From positions 930,001 to 994,000 of the forward strand of contig NZ_CP101809.1 of the NCBI RefSeq assembly GCF_024498275.1: a DNA stretch of 64,000 nucleotides, read 5' to 3'. Under the pieces are notes generated by a model. That model was given only the letters and a program-made list of their open reading frames with translations. It did no database searches and was not told where the DNA came from. The first letter of the stretch is position 1. Each line of letters begins with the position of its first letter. Position numbers and translations under genes: made by a program. This DNA comes from Mycoplasmoides fastidiosum (GTDB taxonomy: Bacteria; Bacillota_I; Bacilli_A; Mycoplasmatales; Mycoplasmoidaceae). Of this stretch, positions 44,686 through 56,191 are shown piece after piece.

Positions 44686-46812
44686 ATGAAAAAACTGAAT
44701 TTATTCAAAAAGAATAAGTTGTGATTAGCCAGTTTAGGTTTAGCAACTACAAGTAGTTTAATTTTAGCTGCTTGTGCTAACCAAAGCCAAAGTGCTAATA
44801 ATCAAAATACTAAAACACCTAATAACCCAACTAATCAACCCAAAGAAGATAATCCTGTTAATCCAGATAATCCTATTCAACCAGAAAACCCTGTTCAACC
44901 AGAAAACCCAGTAACACCAGTTATTCCAACAACTCCTAAAATTCCAGTTGCAACTGCAGTTCAAAAACAATTGGCAACTGCTGTTTTAGATGATGTTGGG
45001 GTCAAAGCAGTTCTGGCTGATGCTGTTAAAGCCCTTCAAGATCAAATTGTGAATCAAATTAAAACAGTTACCTTCATTGATTCACTAAATCAAAAAACTG
45101 TAGCTAATTCTATTAACAATTTAGGAGAAGACAGTAATCAAGCTGCTGATACCAGCACATCAACTGTTTATGCGTTAGTCAAAACTCTAGAAGCAAATTT
45201 AGCAAGCGCAACTGAGACTGAAGTGCCTGAAGCTGAAAAAGAAGTTTTCACTACCGCACTAAATCAAGTGAAAACAGATGCTGCAGCCTTGCTAACTAGT
45301 TTAAAAGCCTTACCAGAAGACACTGCTAATAAAGAACTAGAAAAATTAGAAAATGAATTTACCAAAGCTTTAGATGAATTTGTTAAAGCTGATGCAGCTG
45401 ATTCCGCAACTAAATTAACTGCCTTGGTTGAAGCCAAAAATACTTATCAAACTGGTGTGCAAAAAGTAGCTGAAAGTTTAGCAAATGCCGAACAAAAGGC
45501 TTTTGCGTTAGATAGTTCAACTTCTGCTTTGCAAAATTACATTAATACAGAAGTTGGCACTTTTTTAACTGGTAATAATGGTAGCACACATACTACAACT
45601 CTAAATCACTTATTACACCAAGTGCGAACTGGAGTATTAGGAACTTTAGGTGGTGATCTATGAACAGCAGGAAATATTAGTGAAATTGAAGCTGTTCTAA
45701 ACCGGCCAGCTGGTGTCACCGAGGAATCAAAAAGCACCCAATTGTACAGTATTATTGTGGGATTAGCTAATCAAAACGCATCATGAAAAAATATTAATCA
45801 ACTTTTAAAATCATTAACTTTTAATCAAAGTTTATTAAATAAAACTGAAGATGCAACAAATTTATTAGCCTTACATGTTGATCTAACTTTACCAGTTGAT
45901 GTAGCCCGCTTAAATGCTTATTTAATTAATGATCAATCTAATGTGATCAGACTATTTGGCGCAATATCTGGAGTTAATGTCCATCGAGTTATTGAAAATA
46001 TTGCCCACAGTATTAGCAACTATGACACTTTCTTAACTGCTGGATCTGAAGAAAATGCTCAACCAAAATTAATTCAAGATTTAACAGCTTTGTCTAATCA
46101 ATTAACTTCTGAAACTGACAAAAAAGCTAAAGTCGATGCGTTAAAAACTGCTGCTGAAGCTTTAATTGCTAAATTTAAAGAATTTAAAGCAGAATGAGAA
46201 AAAACGCAATTGCAACCATTATTATGAACTGGTACAGGTAGTGCTCGCATCATTCCTTTATTAAATCAAGCAAACAGTTTAAACCGAGCAATTGGGGTTG
46301 CTAAAAACTATGGTGATGTCCAAAAAGTTGTGGGGGTTGTGGAATTAATAGAAAATCATATTAGCCAAATTACTAATCTTTTAGCAACTAATGTGAATAA
46401 TCAACCGAATGAATTATTAGCTAAATTAGATGCTATTATTAAAGATGTTGAATCTACTACTGAAGGTTTTGGTAAGGCTTTAGCTGATTTTATTGCCGAA
46501 ACTTTTACTACTGGTGAATCTGAAGCTGCAGCAATTGCTAAAGGCGGGAGTCGAAAAACTGGTTATGTTTACACTGATTTAGTGAACGGAACTGGTCGAT
46601 CACGAACTTCTCCAGCTCGACTTTCGTTTAAACAATTGAATACTGAATTAAAAAATCTACAAGCTGGCAATAATAAACAATTGACAACTATCACTAACTT
46701 GTTAAATAATCAATTACGACCGAATCAAAGCAGTCAAACGGCTGAATTAAATAAACATTTAGCTGATTTATTTAACAATGGCGATGTTCAAGCTGATCCT
46801 GAAAATCATTAA
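44686..46812 (+). CDS. L13: lipoprotein of the array, 708 aa, twin of L12
   Basis: Intact from ATG 44686 to TAA 46812. Signal peptide and first 60 residues nearly identical to L12, but the linker has one more QPENPV unit (NPIQPENPVQPENPVTP), which explains part of the length difference. The region around 46540-46600 (GSRKTGYVYTDLVNGTGRSR) differs from L12, as if exchanged with another member. It ends ADPENH. Confidence 0.9.
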
Positions 46813-46876
46813 TTAAATAATAAAACTAACTTGTTTTTCTAAAAGATAAGGATTAAGTTTTTGCTTTTATCGTTCA

Positions 46877-46913
46877 AAAAACCAACCAAACTTTTTGTTT
46901 GGTTGGTTTTTTT
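46877..46913 (+). terminator. L13 terminator
   Basis: AACCAACCAAAC paired with GTTTGGTTGGTT, followed by T7; the T-to-C change is compensated in the other arm. Confidence 0.88.
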
Positions 46914-46956
46914 ATTCTTTTTTTATAACAAATTATTATTCATCAAAATATAAGAA

Positions 46957-47091
46957 TTATCCCCATTATTTTTCAGTCATTTGTGGCTAAAAAAAAAAAA
47001 AAAAAGCCCTTGGCTAAAATCATTCCCGTTTAAGCCTCCAATGACTTAAACATTCCCAAATTATTTTTAAACAATTAAGGATTTACACTTA
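46957..47091 (+). promoter_or_regulatory. L14 promoter cassette, poly-A = 17, spacer 23
   Basis: TTATCCCCA 46957-46965, A17 at 46989-47005, TAAAAT 47015-47020, leader hairpin 47028-47051 (GTTTAAG with CTTAAAC, 7 bp perfect). The only cassette whose nonamer-to-tract spacer is 23 rather than 22. Confidence 0.75.
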
Positions 47092-49212
47092 ATGAAAAAA
47101 TTGAATTTATTCAAAAAGAATAAGTTGTGATTAGCCAGTTTAGGTTTAGCAACTACAAGTAGTTTAATTTTAGCTGCTTGTGCTAACCAAAGCCAAAGTG
47201 CTAATAATCAAAACACTAAAACACCTGATAACCCAACCAATCAACCCAAAGAAGATAACCCTGTTAATCCAGATCAACCAGTTGCACCAGAAAATCCTGT
47301 TAATCCAGAAAATCCAGTAGCACCAGTTTCTCCAGTGACCCCTAAAATTGCAGTTGCAACTGCAATTCAAAAACAATTGGCAACTGCTGTTTTAGAAGAT
47401 GCTGGAGTAAAAAAAGTTTTAACTGATTCTGTTAATTCTTATCAAACCGAAATTGTGCGACAGATTAAAACAGTTACTTTCATTGATTCTCTAAACCAAA
47501 AAACTGTAGCTGATTCCATTACAAATTTAGGCACTGATAACGATCCAGCTGCTGGTACGCACACATCAACTGTTTATGCTTTAGTTAAAACTTTAGAAGC
47601 AAATTTAGAAGATGCAACTGCAGCCGAAGTTCCCGAAACTGAAAAAGAAGTTTTCACTGCTGCACTAAATCAAGTGAAAACTGATGCTGCAGCATTATTA
47701 ACTAGTTTAAAAGCTTTGCCAGAAGTAACTGCCAATAAAGAATTAGATAAACTAGAAACTGCATTTACCAAAGCTTTAGAAGAATTTGTTAAGGCCCCAA
47801 CAACCGATTCTGCAACTAAATTAACTGCGTTAGTCGAAGCTAAAAATACTTACCAAGCGGGCGTGAAAAAAGTCGCTGAAAATTTAATTAATGCTGAACA
47901 AAAAGCTTTTGTACTAGATAGTTCTGCTTCTGCTTTACAAAATTACATCAACACAAAAGTTGGGGGTTTTTTAGCTGGCACGAACCGTGCTAAACACACT
48001 ATCACTTTAAATAATTTCTTACATCAAGTACGAACTGGAGTGCTAGGTATTTTAGGTGGTGATCTGTGAACTGCAGGAAATATTAGTGAAGATGAAGCTG
48101 AACAAAACCGACCGGCTGGAGTTAGTCAACAAACAGCAAGCACTCAACTGTACAGTATCATTGTGGGATTAGCAAATCAGAACGCTGCTTGAAAAAATAT
48201 TAATCAACTTTTAAAATCATTAACTTTTAATCAAAGTTTATTAAATAAAACTGCAGATGCAACAAATTTATTAGCCTTACATGTTGATCTAACTTTATCA
48301 GTTGATGTAGCCCGCTTAAATGCTTATTTAATTAATGATCAATCCAATGTAATTAGATTATTTGGTGCATCAACAGGCATTAATATTCATCGAGTTATTG
48401 AAAACATTGCCAACAGCATCAAAAATTATGATCAATTTTTAGTTGCTGGTGCTGAAGATGGTGCTCAAGCAAAATTAATAGCAGATCTGGATGAGTTATC
48501 CAAATTACTAAATGATGATAATGCTAAACAAACTAAAGTCAATGCTTTAAAAGATGCAGCCACAACATTAATTACCAAGTTTCAGGCTTTTAAAGCTGAA
48601 TGAGATAAATCTAAATTACAACCATTACTATGAACTGGTGAAGATAATGATCAAACCATTCCTCTACTAGATCAAGCAAACAGTTTAAACCAAGCAATTG
48701 GGGTTGCTAAAAACTATGGTGATGTGCAAAAAGTTGTTGGAGTTGTAGAACTAATAGAAGATAATATCAGTCAAATCACTAGCATTCTAGCTGATACTGT
48801 TAATGATGAAGCTAATGAATTATTTACTAAATTAGATGCCATCATCAGAGATGTTGAATCCACTACTGAAGGTTTTGGCAAAGCTTTAGCTGATTTTACT
48901 GCTGAAAATTTTACAACTGGTAAAGATAAAGCTGATGCGATTGCAACTGCAACAAAAAGGGGTTATGTTTATACTGATTTAGTAAATGGCACCGGTCGCT
49001 CAACCAATGCTGCTGCACGACTTTCATTTAAGCAATTAAATACCGAATTAAAAAACCTACAAGCGGGTAATAATAAACAATTAACAACTATTGCTAACTT
49101 ATTAAACAACCAACTACGACCGAATCAAAGCAGTCAAACCGCTGAATTAAATAATCATTTAGCTGATTTATTTAACAATGGCAATGTTCAACCTGATCCT
49201 GAAAATCATTAA
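47092..49212 (+). CDS. L14: lipoprotein of the array, 706 aa
   Basis: Intact from ATG 47092 to TAA 49212. Lipobox LILAAC; linker NPVNPDQPVAPENPVNPENP is the most repetitive in the array. The helical part follows the L11-L16 wording (EIVRQIKTVTFIDSLNQKTV). The 48430-48600 stretch (AEDGAQAKLIADLDELSKLL) is distinctive. It ends QPDPENH. Confidence 0.9.
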
Positions 49213-49282
49213 TTAAATAATAAAACTAACTTAATCACTTGGAAAATAAAGATTAACTTTTAATTGTGTTTTTCAAAAAACC

Positions 49283-49317
49283 AACCAATCAAACCTTTTG
49301 TTTGATTGGTTTTTTTA
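49283..49317 (+). terminator. L14 terminator
   Basis: AACCAATCAAAC paired with GTTTGATTGGTT, followed by T7. Confidence 0.88.
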
Positions 49318-49364
49318 TTCTGTTTTTAATAAACAAACTCCGCTTATTCATCAAAATATCAAAA

Positions 49365-49498
49365 TTATCCCCATTGTTTTTAACTGCTTGTGACCAAAAA
49401 AAAAAAAAAAAAGCCCTTGGCTAAAATCATTCCTGTTTAAGTCTTCAATGTCTTAAACATTCAATAATTATTTTTAGACAATTAAGGATTTACACTTA
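49365..49498 (+). promoter_or_regulatory. L15 promoter cassette, poly-A = 17
   Basis: TTATCCCCA 49365-49373, 22-base spacer, A17 at 49396-49412, TAAAAT 49422-49427, leader hairpin 49435-49458 (GTTTAAG with CTTAAAC). Confidence 0.75.
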
Positions 49499-51574
49499 AT
49501 GAAAAAATTAAATTTATTCAAAAAAAATAAGTTGTGATTAGCCAGTTTAGGTTTAGCAACAACGGGAAGTTTAGTGCTTGCAGCATGTGCTAGTCAAAGT
49601 CCTAATCAAGGCACTAAAACACCTGATAACCCAACCAATCAACCTAAAAATGATAATCCTGCTACACCAGAAAACCCAGTAGCACCAGGGACCCCAGAAA
49701 CCCCTAAAGTTCGGGTTGCAACTGAAATTCAAAAACAATTGGCAACAGCTGTTTTAGATGATGTTGGTGTTCAAAAAGTTCTTACTGATGCTGTTAAAGC
49801 TCATCAAGATCAAATTATGGATCAAATTAAAACAGTTACCTTCATTGATTCATTAAACCAAAAAACAGTAGCTGATTCCATCAAAAATTTAGGAACTGAT
49901 AGTGACCAAGCTGCTGAAGCTAACACATCAACTGTTTATGCGTTAGTCAAAACTTTAGAAGCAAATTTGGCCAGTGCAACTGCAACTGAAGTTCCTGAAG
50001 CTGAAAAACAAGTGTTCACAGCTGCATTAAATCAAGTAAAAACTGATGCTGCAGCATTACTAACTAGTTTAAAAGCTTTGCCAGAAGAAAATGCCAATAA
50101 AGAATTAGAAACATTAGAAGCTGCATTTACCAAAGCTTTAGATGATTTTATTAAATCTGGTGCAACTGATTCTGCAACTAAGTTAAACGCATTAGTTCAA
50201 GCAAAAAATACTTACCAAGCGGGTGTGAAAAAAGTCGCTGAAAGTTTGGTTCATGCTGAACAAAAAGCCTTTAGTTTAGATAGTTCTGCTTCTGCTTTAC
50301 AAAACTATATCAACACAAAAGTTGGGAGCTTTTTGGCTGGTAGTAATGGCACTAAACACACTACCACATTAAACAATTTATTACACCAAGTGCGAACTGG
50401 AGTACTGGGAACTTTAGGTGGTGATCTATGGACTGCAGGGAATATTAGCGAAACTGAAGCAGCCCAAAACCGACCAGCTGGTGTTACCGAGCAATCAACA
50501 AGCACTCAACTATACAGTATTATTGTTGGTTTAGCAAATCAGAATGCTGCTTGAAAAAATATTAATCAGCTTTTAAAATCATTAACTTTCAACCAAAGTT
50601 TACTACTTAAAACTGCAGATGCGACAAATTTATTTGCATTACATGTTGATTTAACTTTACCAGTTGATGTAGCTCGGTTAAATGCTTATTTAATTAATGA
50701 TCAATCTAATGTCGTGAGATTATTTGGCGCATCAACAGGAGTTAATGTTCATCGGGTTATTGAAAACATTGCACACAGTATTAGTAATTATGATCAGTTT
50801 TTAGTTGCAGGTTCTGGTGATAATGCCCAAGCTAAATTGGTTAAAGATTTAGATGATTTATCCCAAGCATTAGCTAGTGAAACTGCTAAACAAACTAAAG
50901 TCAATGCTTTAAAAACTGCGGCTGAAGGCTTAGTAAGTAAATTCCAAGCATTCAAAAATGAATGAGATCAATCTAAACTACAACCCTTACTATGAACTGG
51001 TGAGAACAATAATCAAACCATCCCTCTACTAAGTCAAGCAAATAGTTTAAACCAAGCAATTGGGGTTGCTAAAAACTATGGCGATGTCCAAAAAGTTGTT
51101 GGAGCCGTAGAACTAATAGAGGATAATATTAGTCAAATTACTAACATTCTAGCTGATACTGTTGCTGGCAAAGCTAATGAATTATTAGCCAAATTAGATG
51201 CCATCATTAAAGACATTGAATCTACCAGTGATGGTTTTGGTAAAGCTTTAGCTGATTTTGTTGCTGAAACTTTTACAACCGGTAAAGATAAAGCTGATGC
51301 GATTGCGACTGCAGCAAAAGCGGGTTATGTTTACACTGATTTAGTGGACGGAACAAATAGATCACAAACTGCTCCAGCACGGCTTTCATTTAAACAATTG
51401 GATACCGAATTAAAAAACCTACAAGCTGGCAACACTAAACGTTTAACAACTATTGCTAACTTATTAAACAACCAATTACGACCAAATCAAAGCAGTCAAA
51501 CGGCTGAATTAAATAATCATTTGGCTGATTTATTTAACAATGGTGATGTTCAAACTGATCCTGAAAATCACTAA
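49499..51574 (+). CDS. L15: lipoprotein of the array, 691 aa
   Basis: Intact from ATG 49499 to TAA 51574. Short linker (SQSPNQGTKTPDNPTNQPKN). As in L12, the Trp of DLWTAGN is TGG. The mid region (ASTGVNVHRVIENIAHSISN) matches L12-L14. It ends QTDPENH, one residue different from the common ADPENH. Confidence 0.9.
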
Positions 51575-51643
51575 ATTAAAAAAATATCCAGTTTATTTCT
51601 CTAAAAAATAATTATCAAAATTTTAATTTTGATCTTTAACAAA

Positions 51644-51678
51644 AAACCAATCAAACAATTTGTTTGATTGGTTTTTTT
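51644..51678 (+). terminator. L15 terminator
   Basis: AAACCAATCAAAC and GTTTGATTGGTTT stem, followed by T6-7. Confidence 0.88.
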
Positions 51679-51723
51679 ATTTGTTAGTCTAATAATTTAA
51701 TTAGTTTGTAAAAATGAAAAAAA

Positions 51724-51856
51724 TTATCCCCATTGTTTTAATCCCGTTTTTGTCAAAAAAAAAAAAAAAAGCACTTGGCTAAAATCAATTGCGTTTAAGC
51801 ACAAAATAGCTTAAACATTCAAAAATTATTTTTAGACAATTAAGGATTTACACTTA
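51724..51856 (+). promoter_or_regulatory. L16 promoter cassette, poly-A = 16
   Basis: TTATCCCCA 51724-51732, 22-base spacer, A16 at 51755-51770, GCACTTGGC (one base changed), TAAAAT 51780-51785, leader hairpin 51793-51816 (GTTTAAGC with GCTTAAAC, 8 bp perfect). Confidence 0.75.
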
Positions 51857-53941
51857 ATGAAAAAATTCATTTTATTCAAGAAAAATAAGTTGTGATTAGC
51901 CAGTTTAGGTTTAGCAACAACAGGGAGTTTAGTTTTAGCTGCTTGTGCTAACCAAAACCAAAGCGCTAATAATCAAGGTACTAAAACACCTGATAATTCA
52001 ACCAATCAACCCCAAGAGAATAAACCAGAAACTCCAGTAGTACCAGTTGTTCCAGCGACTCCAAAAATTCCAGTGGCTACTGCAGCTCAAAAACAATTAA
52101 CAACTGCTCTTTTAGAAGATGCTGGGGTTAAAAAAGTTTTAACTGATACTGTTAATTCTCATCAAAATGAAATTGTAAGACAGATTAAAAAAGTTACTTT
52201 CATTGATTCTCTAAATCAAAAAACTGTAGCTGCTTCCATTAAAAATTTAGGCACTGAAAATGATGCTGCAGCTGATACCAATGCATCGACTGTTTATGCT
52301 TTAGTTAAAACATTAGAAACAAATTTAACTGCCGCAACTGACACTGAAGTTCCTGCGGCTGAAAAACAAGTGTTCACAGCTGCATTAAATCAAGTAAAAA
52401 CTGATGCCGCTGCTTTATTAACTAGTTTAAAAGCTTTACCAGAAGAAAATGCAACTAAAGCGTTAACTAAATTAGAAGCTGAATTTACCAAAGCTTTAGA
52501 AGAATTTGTTAAAGCAACTGCAACTGATTCTGCAACTAAATTAAGCGCACTAGTTCAAGCTAAAAATACTTACCAAGCCGGCGTGAAAAAAGTGGCTGCA
52601 AATTTAGTTAGTGCCGAACAAAAAGCTTTTGGTTTAGACAGTTCTGCTTCTGCTTTAGAAAATTACATTAACACTAAAGTTGGCACTTTTTTAACCGGAA
52701 CCAATGGTACGAAACACACTACAACCTTAAATAACTTAGTACACCAAGTTCGCACTGGAGTCTTAGGAAAATTGGGTGGTGATTTATGAACCGCTGGTAA
52801 TGTTAGCGAAACAGAAGCAGCTCGAAACCGACCGGCTGGAGTGGAGCAACAAATAGCAAGCACCCAACTGTACAGTATTATTGTTGGTTTAGCAAATCAA
52901 AATGCTGCTTGAAAAAATGTAAATCAAAATTTAAAAGCATTAACCTTTAATCAAAGTTTATTAATTAAAAATAATGATGCGACCAATTTATTAGTCCTAC
53001 ATGTTGATCTAAACTTACCAGTTGATATTGCTCGTTTAAATGCTTATTTAGTCAATGAGCAATCTAATGTTCTAGCATTATTTAATGCTAAAACGGGTAC
53101 TAATGTTCACCGAACAATTGAAAATATTGCTAATAGTATCAAAAATTATTACAAATTCTTAACTACGGGATCAGAAGCAAATGCCCAACCCAAATTGGTA
53201 AAAGATTTAGATGATTTAGCCAAAATGTTAAGTGCTGACACAGCTAAACAAGCTAAAGTCAATGCTTTAAAAACTGCAGCTGAGGCTTTAGTAACTAAAT
53301 TTAAAGCCTTTAAGGATGAATGAGATAAATCCAAACTACAACCTTTACTATGAAATGGTGAAAATAATAATCAAACCATTCCCTTGCTAAATCAAGCAAC
53401 TAACTTAAACCAAGCAATTGGAATTGCTAAAAACTATGGTGATGTGCAAAAGGTTGTTGGTGCAGTTGAATTATTAGAAGATAATATTAGTCAAATTACT
53501 ACAACATTAGCTGCTACTACAGCCCAAAAAACCAATGAACTACTCAATAAATTAGATGTAATTGTTAAAGATGTAGAAGCTAATACTGATGGTTCATTTG
53601 GTAAAGCTTTAACCGAATTTGTTGCTGAAACTTTTACAACTGGGAAAACCGAAGCTGAAACAATTGCTAAAAATGGTACTCCAAAAACTGGTTATGTTTA
53701 CACCGATTTAGTTAACGGAACTACTCGCACAACCAATACTGCTGCACGACTTTCTTTTAAACAACTTGATGGGGAATTAAAAAATTTACAAGGCGGAGAT
53801 AATAAACAACTAACAACTATTGCTAACTTATTGAACAACCAACTACGTCCCAACCAAAGCAGTCAAACTGCTGAATTAAATAATCATTTAGCTGATTTAT
53901 TTAACAATGGTGATATTCAAGCTGATCCTGAAAACCACTAA
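51857..53941 (+). CDS. L16: lipoprotein of the array, 694 aa
   Basis: Intact from ATG 51857 to TAA 53941. Signal starts MKKFILFKKNKLWLASLG. Linker NQNQSANNQGTKTPDNSTNQ joins wording of L11 and L14. The family tyrosine-rich spot NSIKNYYKFLTTGSEAN and NVLALFNAKTGTNVHRTIEN set it apart from L12-L15. It ends ADPENH. It is the last gene before the three-gene insertion. Confidence 0.9.
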
Positions 53942-53981
53942 TTAATTTTTGGATAATTAGTTATAAATTTCTCTAAAAACA

Positions 53982-54017
53982 AAAGAACCAGAATGTTAAT
54001 TCTGGTTCTTTTTTTAT
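53982..54017 (+). terminator. L16 terminator
   Basis: AAGAACCAGAAT and ATTCTGGTTCTT stem, followed by T7; same core as the L2 terminator. Confidence 0.88.
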
Positions 54018-54136
54018 GACACGAAAAAAATCAAAAATTATGCGAAATAAACCAAATATTTGTGGGTTTTCTCATAAAATAATAAATACTGAAAAAATCA
54101 ATATTTTTAATTTATATTTAATGAGTTCTGCTAATT

Positions 54137-54805
54137 ATGAAAATTAAAAAATTTCATAAAGATAAAGTTGTTTTTCCCGAATTAAAAGCTGATTTAGATC
54201 ATCATAAAATCTTTTTAAAAGAAGCCTATGTGCCTTTCAACTCAACTTGAGAAAAAAACTATTTTTATTTAAAATTCCGTAAACCTAATTCTGATAATTT
54301 AAGTTTGGATCCGGTTAAAAAGCACGAATTTTTAGTTGATGAAAAAGAAAGCCCTTTTAAAAAACCTTTGTATGTTGATCTAACTCAGTTTTATTTTATT
54401 AGCAAGAAATACTTTAATAAACAACTAAGTCCTAAAACTTTTTTTGATTATGAATTAAATGATTTCTCCCCTTATAAAGTTGCTGAATTATGTGATCATT
54501 TAATTCCGGTTTTTGCTGCTAAACCCCGTTGTTTTGTAATGAATGTTGCTTACAATCAAACCAGAAACAATTTAGAAACTCATATCGCTTATGCTCATCC
54601 TACCTTGATGAAGCAACAACTCGAAACTTTAAGAGTTATCCACCGTTTACCGGGTGAGAACTTATTATTAGAAATCAAAGATCAACGAAACAATACTGAT
54701 AACACTAAAACCGTGTTAAATCATTTGAAAACTTTCATCAATCAAACTAAAGCAGATTATATGCAATCTTCTTTTCGGTGGTTTTTAGAATTAAAAAAAA
54801 GTTAA
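54137..54805 (+). CDS. Unknown protein, 222 aa, first of three genes inside the array
   Basis: ATG 54137 to TAA 54805, one TGA Trp (NSTWEKNYFYLK). It is soluble and lysine-rich with no signal peptide. A core KPLYVDLTQFYFISKKYF and the following gene's VDLYIDPIKIYYLSAAEF have the same pattern (VDL, hydrophobic/aromatic, then Y.. K/EF), so the two may be distant relatives. The pattern faintly recalls MazF/PemK-like proteins of mycoplasmas, but the match is too weak to assign. No ribosome site is visible before the ATG. Confidence 0.6.
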
Positions 54806-54858
54806 TTCACCAACATGATAATTAACTTATTTCATTATTAAAAATTAAAAAGTACTTT

Positions 54859-55485
54859 ATGTCCGATCAAATTAATATTCATACAAAAAATAAGTCAATT
54901 ATTTTTTCAATTTGCCAAACCCCATTAAATGGTGTTCCTTTAGTGCTTTTTTATGATCACTTAAATCAAAACTATTTTTACTGTCAAGCTCGTATCGCTG
55001 ATAAAAATCATGCAACTTTTGTAAATCATGAAATTTATGGAGCAAGAAATCCCGAAGATCATAATAGTGTTGATTTATATATTGATCCTATCAAAATTTA
55101 TTATTTATCAGCTGCTGAATTTGAAAAATATCAAACCAAAAATCCAGTTTATTACATACGTGATTTAGCTGACAGTAGTGGAGTAATCATTTTTAACTAT
55201 CTCCTTGAAATGTTGCAAAAACCTGATCCAATTTGAGCACTAATTCAAGTTTATTATCATACCCTCAACCAACAATACCAGTCCCAAATCCAATATATTC
55301 ATCCTCAACTTTTAGAAGCAACATTCGAGATCCTCAATGTTGCTAAACAAGTTGATGAACAATCAACTTGCTGTCAAATTCAAAATCAAGCCACTAATTT
55401 TTTTGAACACCAAAAAATTTATCAGCAAATTTTAATGATTCTGCAAAACGAATGAAATCATTATTATTACGAAACTGAAATTTAA
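54859..55485 (+). CDS. Unknown protein, 208 aa, second of three genes inside the array
   Basis: ATG 54859 to TAA 55485; TGA is Trp at 55234-55236 and near 55453. The first half has beta-rich wording (SIIFSICQTPLNGVPLVLFY, NYFYCQARIADKNHATFVNH); the second is helical and Gln-rich (HTLNQQYQSQIQYIHPQLLE). No signal peptide or membrane segment. It lies 53 bases after the previous gene in the same direction, with no strong terminator between, so they are probably cotranscribed. Confidence 0.65.
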
Positions 55486-55565
55486 GATGTTTTCTTGTTT
55501 CAAAATAATTTAGCAAAACACTCCTAAATTTTTCTTTTATAATTTATTACTTAATGTTGATTAAT

Positions 55566-55589
55566 CAAATGCAATTTATACTGCATTTG
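55566..55589 (+). promoter_or_regulatory. Palindrome upstream of the RHH-like gene
   Basis: CAAATGCA (55566-55573) and TGCATTTG (55582-55589) form a perfect 8-bp inverted repeat about 25 bases after a TATAAT-type box near 55540. It could be an operator for the ribbon-helix-helix-like protein encoded just downstream, or a leader hairpin. Confidence 0.35.
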
Positions 55590-55679
55590 CTGATTTAACA
55601 TCTTGCAATTTAACTGGAACTAATCTTATTTACAAAACATAAATAGTTGTTGATATCGCAAAATTCCCAATCAAAATTA

Positions 55680-55952
55680 ATGAACAAATCAACCTCGATT
55701 GAAGATGAAATTTTAGATGACACTCAACCACCTGAGCCAACAGCAGAAACGACTAGCAAAAAATCAAAAACTACTGAATATCACATTTTTAATTTACGAG
55801 TCACCCATAAAGAATATCAATATTTAGCAGCTACTGCTAGATTTGATGGTCGAAGCATTAATTCCTTAATTCGTTATAAACTAAGAAGAGTTTTGGACGG
55901 ATCAGTTCTCAAGGAGCTTGAAGTTAGGTATGATAAAAAAGAAAACGAATAA
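55680..55952 (+). CDS. Ribbon-helix-helix (CopG/Arc-like) DNA-binding protein, 90 aa
   Basis: The segment YHIFNLRVTHKEYQYLAATA followed by RFDGRSINSLIRYKLRRVL fits the ribbon-helix-helix plan: a short beta strand with alternating residues (FNLRV), helix A, a turn (DGRSINS) and helix B. Before it is an acidic N-terminal arm (MNKSTSIEDEILDDTQPPEP). ATG 55680 is preferred; an in-frame TTG at 55647 would add 11 residues. Such proteins are repressors or antitoxins. With two unknown genes upstream it could be the antitoxin or regulator of that small group, or a regulator of the array; both are inference. Confidence 0.7.
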   Translation: MNKSTSIEDEILDDTQPPEPTAETTSKKSKTTEYHIFNLRVTHKEYQYLAATARFDGRSINSLIRYKLRRVLDGSVLKELEVRYDKKENE

Positions 55953-55983
55953 ACTCATTTTATTAAAATTAAATAATTGCTAC

Positions 55984-56020
55984 GAAAGGATCAAGGACTG
56001 ACTTGATCCTTTTCATTTTT
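55984..56020 (+). terminator. Terminator of the three-gene insertion
   Basis: AAAGGATCAAG and CTTGATCCTTT (11 bp, loop of 6) followed by a T-rich run, 30 bases past the RHH-like gene. Confidence 0.88.
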
Positions 56021-56060
56021 TATTGATAATAAAATACTCTTACAAAATTATGCTAAAAAA

Positions 56061-56191
56061 TTATCCACAAGCTTTTTGCACAATTACGGCCAAAAAAAAA
56101 AAAAAAGCCCTTGGCTAAAATTGATATCGTTCAAATCTAAAAAAGAGTTGAACATCAAAATTATTTTTAGATAATTAAGGATCTTAACTTA
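56061..56191 (+). promoter_or_regulatory. L17 promoter cassette, poly-A = 15, exact DnaA-box nonamer
   Basis: The nonamer at 56061-56069 is TTATCCACA, equal to the DnaA-box consensus, where the other cassettes have TTATCCCCA. Then a 22-base spacer, A15 at 56092-56106, TAAAAT 56116-56121 and leader hairpin 56129-56153. Confidence 0.75.

Noticed and set aside
54137-55485. The two unknown genes as a MazF/PemK toxin pair
   Set aside because: Only a faint pattern likeness; no conserved active-site residues could be placed, so no toxin name is given.
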